Of a stretch of 64,000 bases of DNA, positions 42,665-52,500 are shown in pieces; the stretch's first letter is position 1, and each line of letters begins with the position of its first letter. The DNA is from Oscillospiraceae bacterium. Its GTDB lineage: Bacteria; Bacillota; Clostridia; Lachnospirales; Lachnospiraceae. The DNA lies in the NCBI GenBank assembly GCA_021771715.1, contig JAETOO010000014.1:62001-126000 (forward strand). The letters are read 5' to 3'. Under the pieces are notes generated by a model. It was given only the letters and a program-made list of their open reading frames with translations, had not been told where the DNA came from and searched no databases. The translations under genes and the position numbers were made by a program.

Positions 42665-44869
42665 ATGAACAAGCAAAAGAAATTTTTTATATGGAACAGG
42701 AAACGAGCTGCGGCCGCCATTGCGGTGACCGCAGCTATGCTTATGATAACGGCATTTACGGCGCACGGAGGCGATCTGAGCGGGGAGGGCGCCAGGGCGG
42801 CCGTGCTGCTCTCGCTGGGGGCGGGACTGTTCGTTCTGCTCAAGCTGCGGATCGGGAGGATCGGCTCGGCGCTGTTGTATCTGCTGCTGCCGGTCGCCGC
42901 GCTGTGGGCGCTGGAGAATTACACGCACGTCATCACAGATCTTGCACCGCTGATTCTGGTGCTGAACCTGCTGTTTTTCTATCTGTTATACGGACTGCTG
43001 ATCGCGCTGTGCGGCAGCGTGCGGACGGGCGTCCTGGTCGCGACCCTGGTGCCGCTTTTCGCCGGGCTCGTCAACTATTTCGTCGTGGACTTCCGCGGCA
43101 CGCCGGTCGTCCCGTGGGATCTGCTGTCGCTTGGAACGGCTGTGTCCGTCGCGGACAATTATGTGTTCACGCTGAGCCAGAAGGCGTGCTTCAGCATCCT
43201 CGTCTTTTTCTGGATCGCGGTGGTGGCCTCGAAGTCGACGGTGCGGTTCGCGCGGCGGATGCCGCGGCTTGCGTCGGTGGCGGTGTACGCGCTTTTGCTG
43301 TGTCTGTATGTCGGCGCGATTCAGAAGAGCGCGGTGCAGAGCTTCTTCGGGATGGACACGACGCTGTTTACTTTAAATGTGCTGTACCGGAACAACGGAA
43401 TCGCCGCAGCGTTTCTGGGGAACCTGCGCTTTCTGAATATCGAGGAGCCGGACGGCTATTCGCCGAAGAACGTGGAGGCGCTGATTGCGCAGGTGCGGGC
43501 GGAGAGTGAGGAGCAGCCGGAGACAGAGGCCGTGAGTCAGGCGGAGCAGACCGAGCCGGAGACAGGGAACGTGAGCCAGATAGAGCAGACCGAGCCGGAG
43601 ACAGAGAGCGTGAGCCAGACAGAGCAGACGGAGCCAGAGACAGGGAACGTGAGCCAGTCGGGGCAGCCAGAGTCGGAAACCGAGATTGTGAAGCAGACTG
43701 AGCCGGAGACCGAAACTATGATTCAGCTGGAAGCCGGAACTACGGTGCAGGCCGCTGCTGCAGATTACCCGAATGTGGTAATTATTATGGATGAGGCGTT
43801 CTCGGATCTCTCCGTGTGGGGAGAGTTTGCGACGAGCGAGGAGGTCATGCCGTTTTTCAAGCGTCTCCAGGAGGAGGCGGTGGGCGGCGAGGTCTATGTG
43901 TCCGTCAAGGGCGGCAACACCGCGAACACAGAATTTGAGCTGCTGACCGGAGACACGATGGGCTTTCTGCCGACCGGCAGCGTCCCGTATCAGCAGTACA
44001 TTCACCACGAGACGCCGTCGCTCGCGAGCTATCTGAAGTCGCTTGGCTACCGCACGACGGCCATCCATCCGTACAACCGCTCCGGCTGGGACCGCGACAA
44101 GGTGTATGAGCAGTTTGGCTTTGACGAGTTTCTCGACAAGAATGCATTTGGCGATCCGCTCCGGCTGCGCGGCTACATCAGCGACCGGTCGGCGTTTGAA
44201 AAGATCATCGAGCAGTTCCAGCTCAAGGGGGAGGACGAGCGGGCCTTTGTGTTTGAGGTGACGATGCAGAACCACGGCGGCTACAGCCGTGAGACACCGG
44301 ACTTTGACATCTATCTGACGCTGCCGGAGGTCACAAACAAGACGACCAGCGTCGTGGCGACGGAGAAATATCTGACGCTGATGAACCAGACGGACCGTGC
44401 GCTCGAGGAGCTGATCACGTACTTCGAGGAGCAGGACGAGCCCGTCATCGTGCTGATGTTCGGCGATCACCAGCCGTCCGACTACATCACAAATGTGATC
44501 CGGCGGATCTGCGGCGTCCAGGAGGAGGATACGCTGGAATTTATGGAGCAGGGCTACCGCGTCCCGTTTGTGATCTGGAGCAACTATGGATTGGAGCACC
44601 GGTACTACGACGGGATCAGCGTCAATTACCTTGGCACGCTGCTGATGCAGAACGCGGGTATCCCGCTGACCGGCTATCAGACCTTCCTTGGCAGGTTGAT
44701 GGAGGATCTGCCTGTCATTAACGGGCTGGTCTACCGGGATGCGGACGGCAGCTTCCACAGCTATGACGAGCAGGACGGACAGGCCGGGGAGCTTCTGAAC
44801 CAGTATCGGATGCTGCAGTACAATCACCTGGTGGACACGAAGAACCGGGCGGAGGATTTCTTCGACTAA
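42665..44869 (+). CDS. LTA-synthase-type sulfatase-fold membrane protein with repeat linker
   Basis: The ATG at 42665 follows AGAAGGA; the upstream in-frame start at 42626 lacks a site. 734 residues. Five or so membrane segments lie in residues 10-240. An acidic linker of 13-residue repeats (about 284-348) leads to the extracellular sulfatase-fold domain: VVIIMDEAFSDLSVWG, SVKGGNTANTEFELLTGDT (likely nucleophile Thr419), HPYNRSGWDRDKVYEQFGF and VLMFGDHQPSDY (metal ligands). Such enzymes move glycerol-phosphate from phosphatidylglycerol to lipoteichoic acid or a glycolipid primer. Its exact product in this organism is unknown. Confidence 0.9.
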   Translation: MNKQKKFFIWNRKRAAAAIAVTAAMLMITAFTAHGGDLSGEGARAAVLLSLGAGLFVLLKLRIGRIGSALLYLLLPVAALWALENYTHVITDLAPLILVLNLLFFYLLYGLLIALCGSVRTGVLVATLVPLFAGLVNYFVVDFRGTPVVPWDLLSLGTAVSVADNYVFTLSQKACFSILVFFWIAVVASKSTVRFARRMPRLASVAVYALLLCLYVGAIQKSAVQSFFGMDTTLFTLNVLYRNNGIAAAFLGNLRFLNIEEPDGYSPKNVEALIAQVRAESEEQPETEAVSQAEQTEPETGNVSQIEQTEPETESVSQTEQTEPETGNVSQSGQPESETEIVKQTEPETETMIQLEAGTTVQAAAADYPNVVIIMDEAFSDLSVWGEFATSEEVMPFFKRLQEEAVGGEVYVSVKGGNTANTEFELLTGDTMGFLPTGSVPYQQYIHHETPSLASYLKSLGYRTTAIHPYNRSGWDRDKVYEQFGFDEFLDKNAFGDPLRLRGYISDRSAFEKIIEQFQLKGEDERAFVFEVTMQNHGGYSRETPDFDIYLTLPEVTNKTTSVVATEKYLTLMNQTDRALEELITYFEEQDEPVIVLMFGDHQPSDYITNVIRRICGVQEEDTLEFMEQGYRVPFVIWSNYGLEHRYYDGISVNYLGTLLMQNAGIPLTGYQTFLGRLMEDLPVINGLVYRDADGSFHSYDEQDGQAGELLNQYRMLQYNHLVDTKNRAEDFFD
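43514..43708 (+). repeat. 39-bp tandem repeats in the LTA-synthase-like gene
   Basis: About five units of 39 bases coding EPETGNVSQIEQT-type peptides; unit starts at 43514, 43553, 43592, 43631 and 43670. The linker joins membrane and catalytic domains, so length changes should be tolerated. Confidence 0.92.
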
Positions 44870-44909
44870 ACCGGGCACTGGATGTTTGCGGTTCAAGCGG
44901 GATTGTATA

Positions 44910-44939
44910 TTGACAATTTACGGATTTCTGTTTTATATT
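44910..44939 (+). promoter_or_regulatory. SigA-type promoter of the lysA-like gene
   Basis: TTGACA, 18 bases, TATATT, ending 38 bases before the ATG. Confidence 0.75.
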
Positions 44940-44977
44940 GAAAAAAGCTTTGAGAGACAAGATGAGGAGAGAGGATT

Positions 44978-46249
44978 ATGAAAAAAACGTTTGTTACGAA
45001 AGAGAAGCTGGAGGAGATCGTAAAGCAGTATCCGACCCCGTTCCATCTGTATGATGAGAAGGGGATCCGCGCGAATGTAAAAGAGCTGTATGAGGCTTTT
45101 TCGTGGAACAAGGGCTACAAGGAATTTTTTGCCGTGAAGGCGACGCCGAATCCCTTCCTGATTCAGATCCTGCACGAGTATGGCTGCGGGTGTGACTGTT
45201 CCTCCATGACGGAGCTGATGCTCTCGGAGGCGGTCGGGATCGTCGGGGAGGATGTGATGTTTTCCTCCAACGATACTCCGGTAGAGGAGTTCCAGAAAGC
45301 GGCCGAGATCGGGGGAATCATCAACCTCGACGATATCACGCATATTGAAAAAGTGGAGCAGGCGATCGGGCATCTGCCGAAAAAAATGTGCTGCCGGTAC
45401 AATCCGGGCGGTGTTTTTCGGATCAGCAACGGGATCATGGACAACCCGGGGGATGCGAAGTACGGTATGACCGAGGAGCAGATGCAGGAGGCGTTCCGGA
45501 TCATGAAGGCAAAAGGCGTGGAGGAGTTCGGCATCCACGCGTTCCTCGCGAGCAACACGGTGACAAACGAGTATTATCCGATGCTCTCAAGGGTGCTTTT
45601 TGAGCTCGCGGTGCGGCTGCAGCAGTCCACCGGTGTGAAGATTTCGTTTATCAACCTTTCCGGCGGAATCGGCATCCCCTACCGCCCCGAGCAGGAAAAA
45701 AATGACATCCGGGTCATCGGCGAAGGGGTGCGAAAGGCCTACGAGGGCATTCTCGTGCCGGCCGGCATGGGCGATGTGGCGCTGTACACGGAGCTCGGTC
45801 GGTATATGATGGGGCCGTACGGCTGCCTGGTGACGACCGCGATCAACGAGAAGCACACGCACAAGGAGTACATCGGCGTCGACGCCTGCGCGGTGGACCT
45901 GATGCGCCCGGCGATGTACGGCGCGTACCACCACATCACGGTGATGGGGAAGGAGGATGCCCCGTGCGATCACACGTACGACGTGACGGGTTCCCTGTGC
46001 GAGAACAACGATAAATTTGCGATAGACCGTCAGCTTCCGCAGATTGAGATGGGCGATCTGCTCGTGATCCACGACACCGGCGCGCACGGCTACTCGATGG
46101 GCTACAATTACAACGGCAAGCTGAAGTCCGCGGAGATTCTGCTGCGGGAGGACGGCAGCTTCGAGATGATCCGCAGAGCGGAGACGCCGAAGGACTATTT
46201 CGCGACCTTTGACTTCTGCGACGTGCTAAAAAATATGAAGTGGCAGTAA
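44978..46249 (+). CDS. lysA: Diaminopimelate decarboxylase family protein (LysA-like)
   Basis: 423 residues; GAGGAGAGAGG before the ATG. Fold-type III PLP enzyme: the Schiff-base Lys is in FFAVKATPNP (about residue 52), the phosphate loop in INLSGGIGIPYRP, then ELGRYMMGPYG, and the C-terminal catalytic Cys region SLCENNDKFAIDRQLPQIEMGD with DTGAHGYSMGYNYN. These fit DAP decarboxylase, which makes lysine from meso-DAP. It differs from canonical LysA in several places, as do many clostridial paralogues, so a related decarboxylase role (or D-ornithine/other substrate) cannot be excluded. Own promoter and terminator; monocistronic. Confidence 0.87.
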   Translation: MKKTFVTKEKLEEIVKQYPTPFHLYDEKGIRANVKELYEAFSWNKGYKEFFAVKATPNPFLIQILHEYGCGCDCSSMTELMLSEAVGIVGEDVMFSSNDTPVEEFQKAAEIGGIINLDDITHIEKVEQAIGHLPKKMCCRYNPGGVFRISNGIMDNPGDAKYGMTEEQMQEAFRIMKAKGVEEFGIHAFLASNTVTNEYYPMLSRVLFELAVRLQQSTGVKISFINLSGGIGIPYRPEQEKNDIRVIGEGVRKAYEGILVPAGMGDVALYTELGRYMMGPYGCLVTTAINEKHTHKEYIGVDACAVDLMRPAMYGAYHHITVMGKEDAPCDHTYDVTGSLCENNDKFAIDRQLPQIEMGDLLVIHDTGAHGYSMGYNYNGKLKSAEILLREDGSFEMIRRAETPKDYFATFDFCDVLKNMKWQ

Positions 46250-46251
46250 AG

Positions 46252-46291
46252 AAAAGAGCAGGTATCCAATCGAAGATACCTGCTCTTTTTT
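46252..46291. terminator. Bidirectional terminator between lysA and tRNA-Leu
   Basis: AAAAGAGCAGGTATC and GATACCTGCTCTTTT form a perfect 15-pair stem with T runs on both strands. It can end lysA on + and the tRNA on -. Confidence 0.93.
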
Positions 46292-46293
46292 AC

Positions 46294-46375
46294 TGCCACT
46301 GGCCGGACTCGAACCGGCACGGTGTTACCCGCTTGATTTTGAGTCAAGTGCGTCTGCCAATTCCGCCACAGTGGC
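46294..46375 (-). tRNA. tRNA-Leu (anticodon CAA)
   Basis: 82 bases on the - strand. The acceptor stem GCCACTG pairs with CAGTGGC, followed by discriminator A; CCA is not encoded. The anticodon stem-loop is CTTGA CTCAAAA TCAAG with CAA at positions 34-36, reading UUG. A class II variable arm (GCGGGTAACACCGT) and the T arm GCCGGTTCGAGTCCGGC are present. It stands alone, not in a tRNA cluster. Confidence 0.95.
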
Positions 46376-46440
46376 TGCTTTGCTTACGCGTTACTCATCA
46401 TAGCACATTTTGTCCGGGGATGCAAGAGAAATTTGTGCCA

Positions 46441-46617
46441 CCAGTTCAGCCATGCAAAAAAAATGGGAAGACAGACCGTGCAAGCTTGCTTGCAAAGGGC
46501 TGTATTCCCATTTTTGAATGGGCGGAACGCCCATTCAGCCGCGGACAGGAGCCGCAAAGCGGCGGATAGCTTGCGTAGCAAGCGGGTCTGCGGCTTGCAT
46601 GGCGTCTTGGCTTGTAA
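46441..46617. repeat. Dispersed multi-hairpin repeat, family 1, copy C
   Basis: Starts CCAGTTCAGCCATGCAAAA and runs through the same modules as copy A in reverse orientation (GTGCAAGCTTGCTTGC, TGAATGGGCGGAACGCCCATTCA, AGCTTGCGTAGCAAGCGGG). It skips the GTGTGCCA hairpin module, jumping directly to TCTGCGGCTTGCATGGC. It lies head-to-tail with the family 2 copy that follows after 11 bases. Confidence 0.87.
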
Positions 46618-46628
46618 TCCCTCTTGAC

Positions 46629-46752
46629 GTTACGGTTCAGCCAGCCACTGCCAGAGAAGGTAGCAGGGCCGTCCAAAAGCGACTGTAGACGAGCGATTTG
46701 GAGCTTTCGGACGGCCCTGCTATCTTCTCGTCCGGGTTGGCCGAACGGTAAC
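46629..46752. repeat. Long inverted repeat, family 2, copy 2, with flanking 8-bp direct repeat
   Basis: Arms begin GTTACGGTTCAGCCAGCC and end GTTGGCCGAACGGTAAC, pairing over about 50 bases with few mismatches (GTAGCAGGGCCGTCC against GGACGGCCCTGCTATC). CTCTTGAC stands directly before the left arm (46621-46628) and directly after the right arm (46753-46760), as a target duplication would. Uninterrupted counterpart of 26776-27063. Confidence 0.88.
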
Positions 46753-46755
46753 CTC

Positions 46756-46784
46756 TTGACTTCTCCGTCCCAATGTCCTATTCT
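46756..46784 (+). promoter_or_regulatory. SigA-type promoter of the GH4 gene at the edge of a repeat
   Basis: TTGACT, 17 bases, TATTCT. The -35 box is part of the right CTCTTGAC direct repeat, so the inserted element abuts the promoter. Confidence 0.6.
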
Positions 46785-46832
46785 GCTCACAGAACATGCG
46801 AATGTGATCGTCAAAAGAGGAGGAGAACTACG

Positions 46833-48224
46833 ATGCATTTTACAGACAACAATCGGGTCGAGGACCTGCAGATCGCCTACATCGGCGGCGGCTCGCGCGG
46901 CTGGGCGTGGGGCTTTATGACAGACCTTGCGATGGAGGAGCAGCTTGAGGGCAATATACGGCTGTATGACATCGACCGCTCCGCGGCGGAGCGCAACCGG
47001 ATCATTGGAGAAAGGATCAGCGCCCACCCGGATGCGAAGGCCCACTGGACGTATGAGAGATCCGACAGCCTTGCGGAATCGCTCACCGGAGCGGACTTTG
47101 TGGTCATTTCCATCCTGCCGGGCACCTTTGAGGAGATGCGCTCGGACGTCCACGCGCCGGAGCAGTTCGGTATCTGGCAGTCGGTGGGCGATACGGTGGG
47201 TCCCGGCGGCTTCATGCGGGCGATGCGCACGATCCCGATGTTTGTGGAGATCGCCCGGGCCATCCGGGAGTTCGCGCCGGACGCGTGGGTCATCAACTAC
47301 ACGAACCCCATGAGCCTTTGCATCCGCACCTTGTATGAGGTGTTTCCGCAGATCAAGGCGTTCGGCTGCTGCCATGAGGTGTTCGGCACACAGAAGCTGC
47401 TGTGCAGCATGCTGGAGAAAAACGGCATCCCCGGTGTCAGACGCCAGGAGCTCTATACCACGGTGACCGGCATTAACCACTTTACCTGGCTCACAAGCGC
47501 GTCCTACGGCTCTGTGGATCTGATGCCCATGTACCGGGCGTTTGCCGAATCGTACTGGGAGGATGGTTTCTGCGAGGGCAAGGATGACAACTGGATGAAC
47601 AACTCCTTTGACTGCGCGCACCGGGTCAAGTTCGACCTGTTCCGAAAATTCGGTGCGATCGCGGCGGCGGGCGACCGGCATCTGGCGGAGTTCATGCCGC
47701 ACAGCTGGTATCTGAAGGACCCAGAGACCGTGAAACGCTGGAAATTCGGCCTGACCACGGTGGACTGGCGCGTGGAGGATCTGAGAAAGCGCTACCAGCG
47801 CTCGGACGATCTGGTCTCCGGCAGGGAGGCGGTCGCGCTGAACGGCTCCGGCGAGGAGGGGCATTTGCTGCTGAAAGCGCTCCTTGGCCTGGGAGATCTC
47901 GTCAGCAATGTGAACGTGCCGAACCGCGGTCAGATTCCCAACCTGCCCGCGGGTGTGGTGGTGGAGACGAACGCGCTGTTTGGCCGCGACCGGATTCAGC
48001 CGGTCTACGCTGGTCCGATGCCGTCCAACCTCCTGCCCATGATGGCGCGGCACATCTACAACCAGGAGAACACACTTCGCACCGCCATGACCTGCGACCG
48101 CGCGCTGGGACTCACGACCTTCCTGAACGACCCGCAGATGGAGATCGCGCCCGAGGATGGCAAAAAGCTGTTCGACCGGATGCTGGAGGCGCAGCGCGGA
48201 TATCTGCCGAAAGAGTGGTTTTGA
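46833..48224 (+). CDS. GH4 family alpha-glucosidase/alpha-galactosidase-like protein
   Basis: The ATG at 46833 follows AGAGGAGGAG; the upstream in-frame ATG at 46773 lies inside the promoter. 463 residues. GH4 marks: LQIAYIGGGSRGWAWGFMTDLA (NAD-binding), LYDIDRSAAERN, VINYTNPMSLCIRTL, GCCHEVFGTQK (metal-binding Cys and catalytic neighbourhood) and TGINHFTWL (His metal ligand). GH4 enzymes break glycosidic bonds by an NAD- and Mn-dependent redox route. The substrate is not clear; the family includes galacturonidases as well as alpha-glycosidases. A D-LDH gene and a GH38 gene follow. Confidence 0.92.
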   Translation: MHFTDNNRVEDLQIAYIGGGSRGWAWGFMTDLAMEEQLEGNIRLYDIDRSAAERNRIIGERISAHPDAKAHWTYERSDSLAESLTGADFVVISILPGTFEEMRSDVHAPEQFGIWQSVGDTVGPGGFMRAMRTIPMFVEIARAIREFAPDAWVINYTNPMSLCIRTLYEVFPQIKAFGCCHEVFGTQKLLCSMLEKNGIPGVRRQELYTTVTGINHFTWLTSASYGSVDLMPMYRAFAESYWEDGFCEGKDDNWMNNSFDCAHRVKFDLFRKFGAIAAAGDRHLAEFMPHSWYLKDPETVKRWKFGLTTVDWRVEDLRKRYQRSDDLVSGREAVALNGSGEEGHLLLKALLGLGDLVSNVNVPNRGQIPNLPAGVVVETNALFGRDRIQPVYAGPMPSNLLPMMARHIYNQENTLRTAMTCDRALGLTTFLNDPQMEIAPEDGKKLFDRMLEAQRGYLPKEWF

Positions 48225-48419
48225 CAAACTTTGCCGGTCAAAGATCCATTTGAATGAGAGTCCGTATAGTTTGCGAAAAAAAAGGAATACTACCAAAATA
48301 TTACTTGATTTGTCGGAGAAATCTGATTAACATAAGGGTGTAGTCCCGCAACCTCAGCCGCGCTCCGGACAGGAGGAGACGGCTGCAGGCAGGCTGAAAA
48401 GCAGAAAGGAGCTTTTAAG
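48225..48419 (+). promoter_or_regulatory. Leader and promoter region of the D-lactate dehydrogenase gene
   Basis: TTGATT (48305-48310), 17 bases, TAACAT (48328-48333) is the best SigA match. The leader after it can fold (CAGCCG ... CGGCTG). No Rex-type operator is recognisable with confidence. Confidence 0.5.
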
Positions 48420-49406
48420 ATGCGTATTACTTTTTTTGCGGCAAAGAGCTATGACAGAGATTCTTTTAACCGAATAAAGGACCGGTATCCGGAGCTGGAG
48501 CTGGAGTACTGGGAGACGGAGCTGTCCCCAAAGACAGCCTCCTACGTGCAGGACAGCGAGGCGATCTGTGCGTTTGTGAGCTCCGATGTGGGGGCGAAGA
48601 CGATTCAGGTGCTCCATGACCGGGGCGTCCGGCTGATCCTGATGCGCTGTGCCGGGTTTAACAACGTGGATCTGGACGAGGCGACCAGGCTCGGCGTCCG
48701 TGTGATGCGCGTGCCGGGCTACTCTCCGGAGGCGGTCGCGGAGCACGCGATGGCGCTTGCGATGGCTGTCAACCGCCATCTGCACAAGGCGTACCTCAAG
48801 GTGCGCGAGAACAATTTCAGCCTGCAGGGATTGACCGGTGTAAATTTCTACGGGAAGACCGCGGGAATCATCGGCACGGGACGGATCGGCGCGGCGATGG
48901 CGCGGATCTGCTACGGCTTCGGCATGAAGGTGATCGGCTACGACACGTACCACAATCCGGATCTGAATTTCCTGGAGTACGTGGAGCTGGATGAGCTGCT
49001 CGCGAAGAGCGATCTCATTTCCCTGCACTGTCCGCTGATGGAGAGCACGCACCATCTGATCAATCTCGACACGATCAGCAAGATGAAGGACGGCGTGATC
49101 CTCGTCAATACGTCGCGCGGCGGTCTTGTGAAGACGGACGACCTGATCGCAGGGATCCGGGAGCACAAGTTTTTCGGCGTCGGGCTGGATGTCTACGAGG
49201 AGGAGACGCAGAATGTGTACGAGAACCGCGAGGATGACATTCTGATGCACTCGACGACGGCGAGACTGCTGTCGTTCCCGAACGTGATCGTGACGTCGCA
49301 CCAGGCTTTCCTGACCGAGGAGGCGCTGAGCGCGATCAGTCAGGTGACCTTAGACAACGCAATGGCATATCTGAAAGGAGAAAAGGCCGGGACAGAGCTG
49401 AACTGA
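48420..49406 (+). CDS. D-lactate dehydrogenase (D-2-hydroxyacid dehydrogenase family)
   Basis: 328 residues; GAAAGGAG before the ATG. Motifs: the NAD fold GKTAGIIGTGRIGAAMARICYGFGMKVIGYD, substrate loop LMRCAGFNNVDL, catalytic Arg in VNTSRGGLVKTDD, Glu in VGLDVYEEE, and His in VTSHQAFLTEEA. The Y/H-rich start and the DVYEEE signature fit fermentative D-LDH, which turns pyruvate and NADH into D-lactate. Its own promoter lies upstream; 105 bases separate it from the mannosidase gene. Confidence 0.93.
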   Translation: MRITFFAAKSYDRDSFNRIKDRYPELELEYWETELSPKTASYVQDSEAICAFVSSDVGAKTIQVLHDRGVRLILMRCAGFNNVDLDEATRLGVRVMRVPGYSPEAVAEHAMALAMAVNRHLHKAYLKVRENNFSLQGLTGVNFYGKTAGIIGTGRIGAAMARICYGFGMKVIGYDTYHNPDLNFLEYVELDELLAKSDLISLHCPLMESTHHLINLDTISKMKDGVILVNTSRGGLVKTDDLIAGIREHKFFGVGLDVYEEETQNVYENREDDILMHSTTARLLSFPNVIVTSHQAFLTEEALSAISQVTLDNAMAYLKGEKAGTELN

Positions 49407-49511
49407 CGGGGAAATGCGAGGGTGCTGCACATACAGGCGGGCACAGCGCCGCCGGATGTCGCGGCACCTTCGGTATCACTGGGAGGAAGCACGGCCAAAG
49501 AGGAGGCAGCA

Positions 49512-52500
49512 ATGGTTTTTTTGAAGGAACGGATCGGCAAGCTTCTTAGTGACCTGGAGACGCTGATCTACACGGATGTCACGCCGGTGACGGAATTCCG
49601 TTATCGGAAGACGGAGGAACGGTTTGAGGATCCCGCCGCAGTCTGCACGGATGACTGGGCGGAGTTTGGCGGCGGTCAGCTCTGCTGGGGCGGACACAGG
49701 GAGTATTACTGGTTCGAGACGTTTGTGACGATACCGCCGGAGATGGACGGGAAATGTGTCGTCTATGAGCAGAGGACCGGAAAAGAGGGCGAGTGGGACG
49801 CGACGAACCCGCAGTTTACGATCTATGTCAACGATGTGCGCGTCCAGGGGCTTGATGTCAACCACCGGGAGGTGATTTTGTCTGAGCATGCCAGGGCAGG
49901 GGAGCGGTACCGCATCCTGCTGTCCGCATTTACCGGGGATCACAACACGCGGCTGACGCTCGATGCGTGCATCAAGGTGCTGCACCGTGACACAGAAAAA
50001 TACTATTACGACCTGAAGGTGCCCTACGAGGTGGCGCTGATGCAGAAGGAGTCGGATGCGAGCTTCCGGGACATCATCCTGACGCTGAACGAGTCGCTGA
50101 ATCTGCTGGATCTGCGCAGGGAGCACTCGCCGGAGTATGAGCGGTCGCTTGGGGAGGCGCAGGCGTTCCTGGACCGTGAGTTTTACGGGAAGTATACCGG
50201 GAAGGTCCGCGAGAAGGTCTACTGTGTCGGGCACACGCACATTGATGTGGCCTGGCTGTGGACGCTGGCTGTGACCAGGGACAAGGCGGTGCGCAGCTTT
50301 TCGACGGTGCTCGAGCTGATGAAGCAGTACCCGGAATACATATTTATGTCGAGTCAGCCGCAGCTCTACAAGTACGTGAAGGAGAATGCGCCGGATGTCT
50401 ACGCGCAGATCCGGGAGCGGGTGAAGGAAGGGCGCTGGGAGACCGAGGGCGGGATGTTCCTCGAGGCGGACTGCAACCTGACCTCCGGCGAGTCGCTCGT
50501 GCGCCAGTTCCTCTACGGAAAGCGCTTTTTCAAGGAGGAGTTCGGCAAGGACAATGAGATTCTCTGGCTGCCTGACGTGTTCGGCTACTCGGCCGCGCTG
50601 CCGCAGATCATGAAAAAGTGCGGAATCCGCTATTTCATGACGACGAAGATCAGCTGGAATGAGTTTAACAAAATGCCGTGCGACACGTTTCTGTGGGAGG
50701 GCATCGACGGGACGCGGATCCTGACGCACTTTATCCCGAGCCGGGACTATGAGTCGAGCAGCGTGGAGGGAAGCGAGCGCACCTCACATTTCACGACGTA
50801 CAACGGGTATCTATCGCCGTCGCAGGTCAAGGGCGGCTGGGAGCGCTACAGCCAGAAGTACCTGAACGACGAGGTGCTGATGTCGTTCGGATACGGCGAC
50901 GGTGGCGGCGGACCGACCCGTGACATGCTGGAGAACCAGCGCCGTCTGGCGAAGGGGATCCCGGGCTGCCCGCAGACGGTAATGAGCACGGCGGCAGACT
51001 TTTTCCATGTGCTGGAAGCGCATGTGCGGGATCAGAAGTACCTGCCGGTGTGGGTCGGCGAGCTCTATCTCGAGTACCACCGCGGCACCTACACCTCGAT
51101 GGCGAGAAATAAGCGGTACAACCGCAAGGCGGAATTTCTGTTGGAGAATGTCGAGCTGTACTCGGAGCTGGCGTACGCGGCGGGGCACCGACAGGACGGA
51201 GCAGAGGAGAAGAGCGGACGATCGGAGGGATGTGGAAGGACTGACGATCGGAAGATGGGCGAGAGGCTGAATGTGCAGGAAGGGTGTGTGAGACGGACAG
51301 CTGATGCGGCGGACGGGTATCCGAAGGAGGAGCTGGATGTGCTCTGGGAGACCGTGCTGCGGAACCAGTTCCACGATATCCTGCCTGGGTCCTCGATCCG
51401 CGAGGTCTATGAGGACTCGAAGGCGGAGTATGAGCAGGTACTCGCCGCCGGGAATGCGCTGAAGCAGCGGGCGCTGCGGGAAATCGCGGAGCAGATTGAC
51501 GCGCCGAAGGATTCCCTGATCGTCTTCAACCCGAACAGCACGGACGGGAGCGGCCCGGTCGTCATCCCGTGCAAGGAGGCGTATGAGCACCCGATGGTGA
51601 CGGACGGCGAGCGGACGTATCCGGTACAGCGCATGGCGGACGGAAGCGGGTTGTTCTACGCGGAGCATGTGCCGTCCAAGGGTTACCGGACGTACCGGCT
51701 GACGGAGCGCATTGGGGGCGTATATGAGGCTGAGCATCAGGCGGAACACATCGGAGGCGTAGCTGGCCGTGGCGATGCTGGGCAGGGAGCGCTGCAGGAT
51801 GCGGCATGTGCGCCGCGCCTGACGGCATCTGTACATCATCTGGAGAATCGGTATGTCCGCGTGGAGTTTGCGCCGAACGGCCAGTTTTCTTCGATCTATG
51901 ACAAGACGGCCGGCCGGGAGCTCTTGAAGGCCGGTCAGTACGGGAATGTCCTGATGACGTACGAGGACCGCCCGCACAACTACGATGCGTGGGATGTGAA
52001 CAATTATTACACGGAGAAGTCGTGGGAGATTTCCGAGCTCGAGGAGCTCTCGCTGGTCGAGTCCGGTGCGGTGCGCGCCACGGTGAAGCTGGTCAGACGG
52101 TACCTGGACTCTGTGATTGTGCAGTACATCTCGCTTGACGATGACAGCCCGGAGATCCGGATTCAGAATGAGATCGACTGGAGGGAGCACAAGATTTTTA
52201 TGAAATCGCTGTTCCCGGTCGACATTCACACGGACGAGGCGACGTTTGAGATCCAGTACGGCAACGTAAAGCGCAAGACGCACTACAATACCTCCTGGGA
52301 TTTTGCGCGGTTCGAGGTCTGCAGCCACAAATGGCTCGATGTCTCGGAGGACGGCTACGGCGTCAGTGTCCTGAACGACTGCAAGTACGGTGTGAACGTG
52401 CATGACGGCGTGATCGGGCTCTCCATGCTCAAGTCTGCGACCCACCCGAACCCGGCGGCGGACAAGGAGCATCACAGCTTCACGTTTGTGATCTATCTGC

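Noticed and set aside
46294-46375. tRNA-Leu as an integration site for the neighbouring repeats
   Set aside because: The tRNA is intact, no partial duplicate of its 3' end is found near, and no integrase gene lies close; the repeats begin about 65 bases away.
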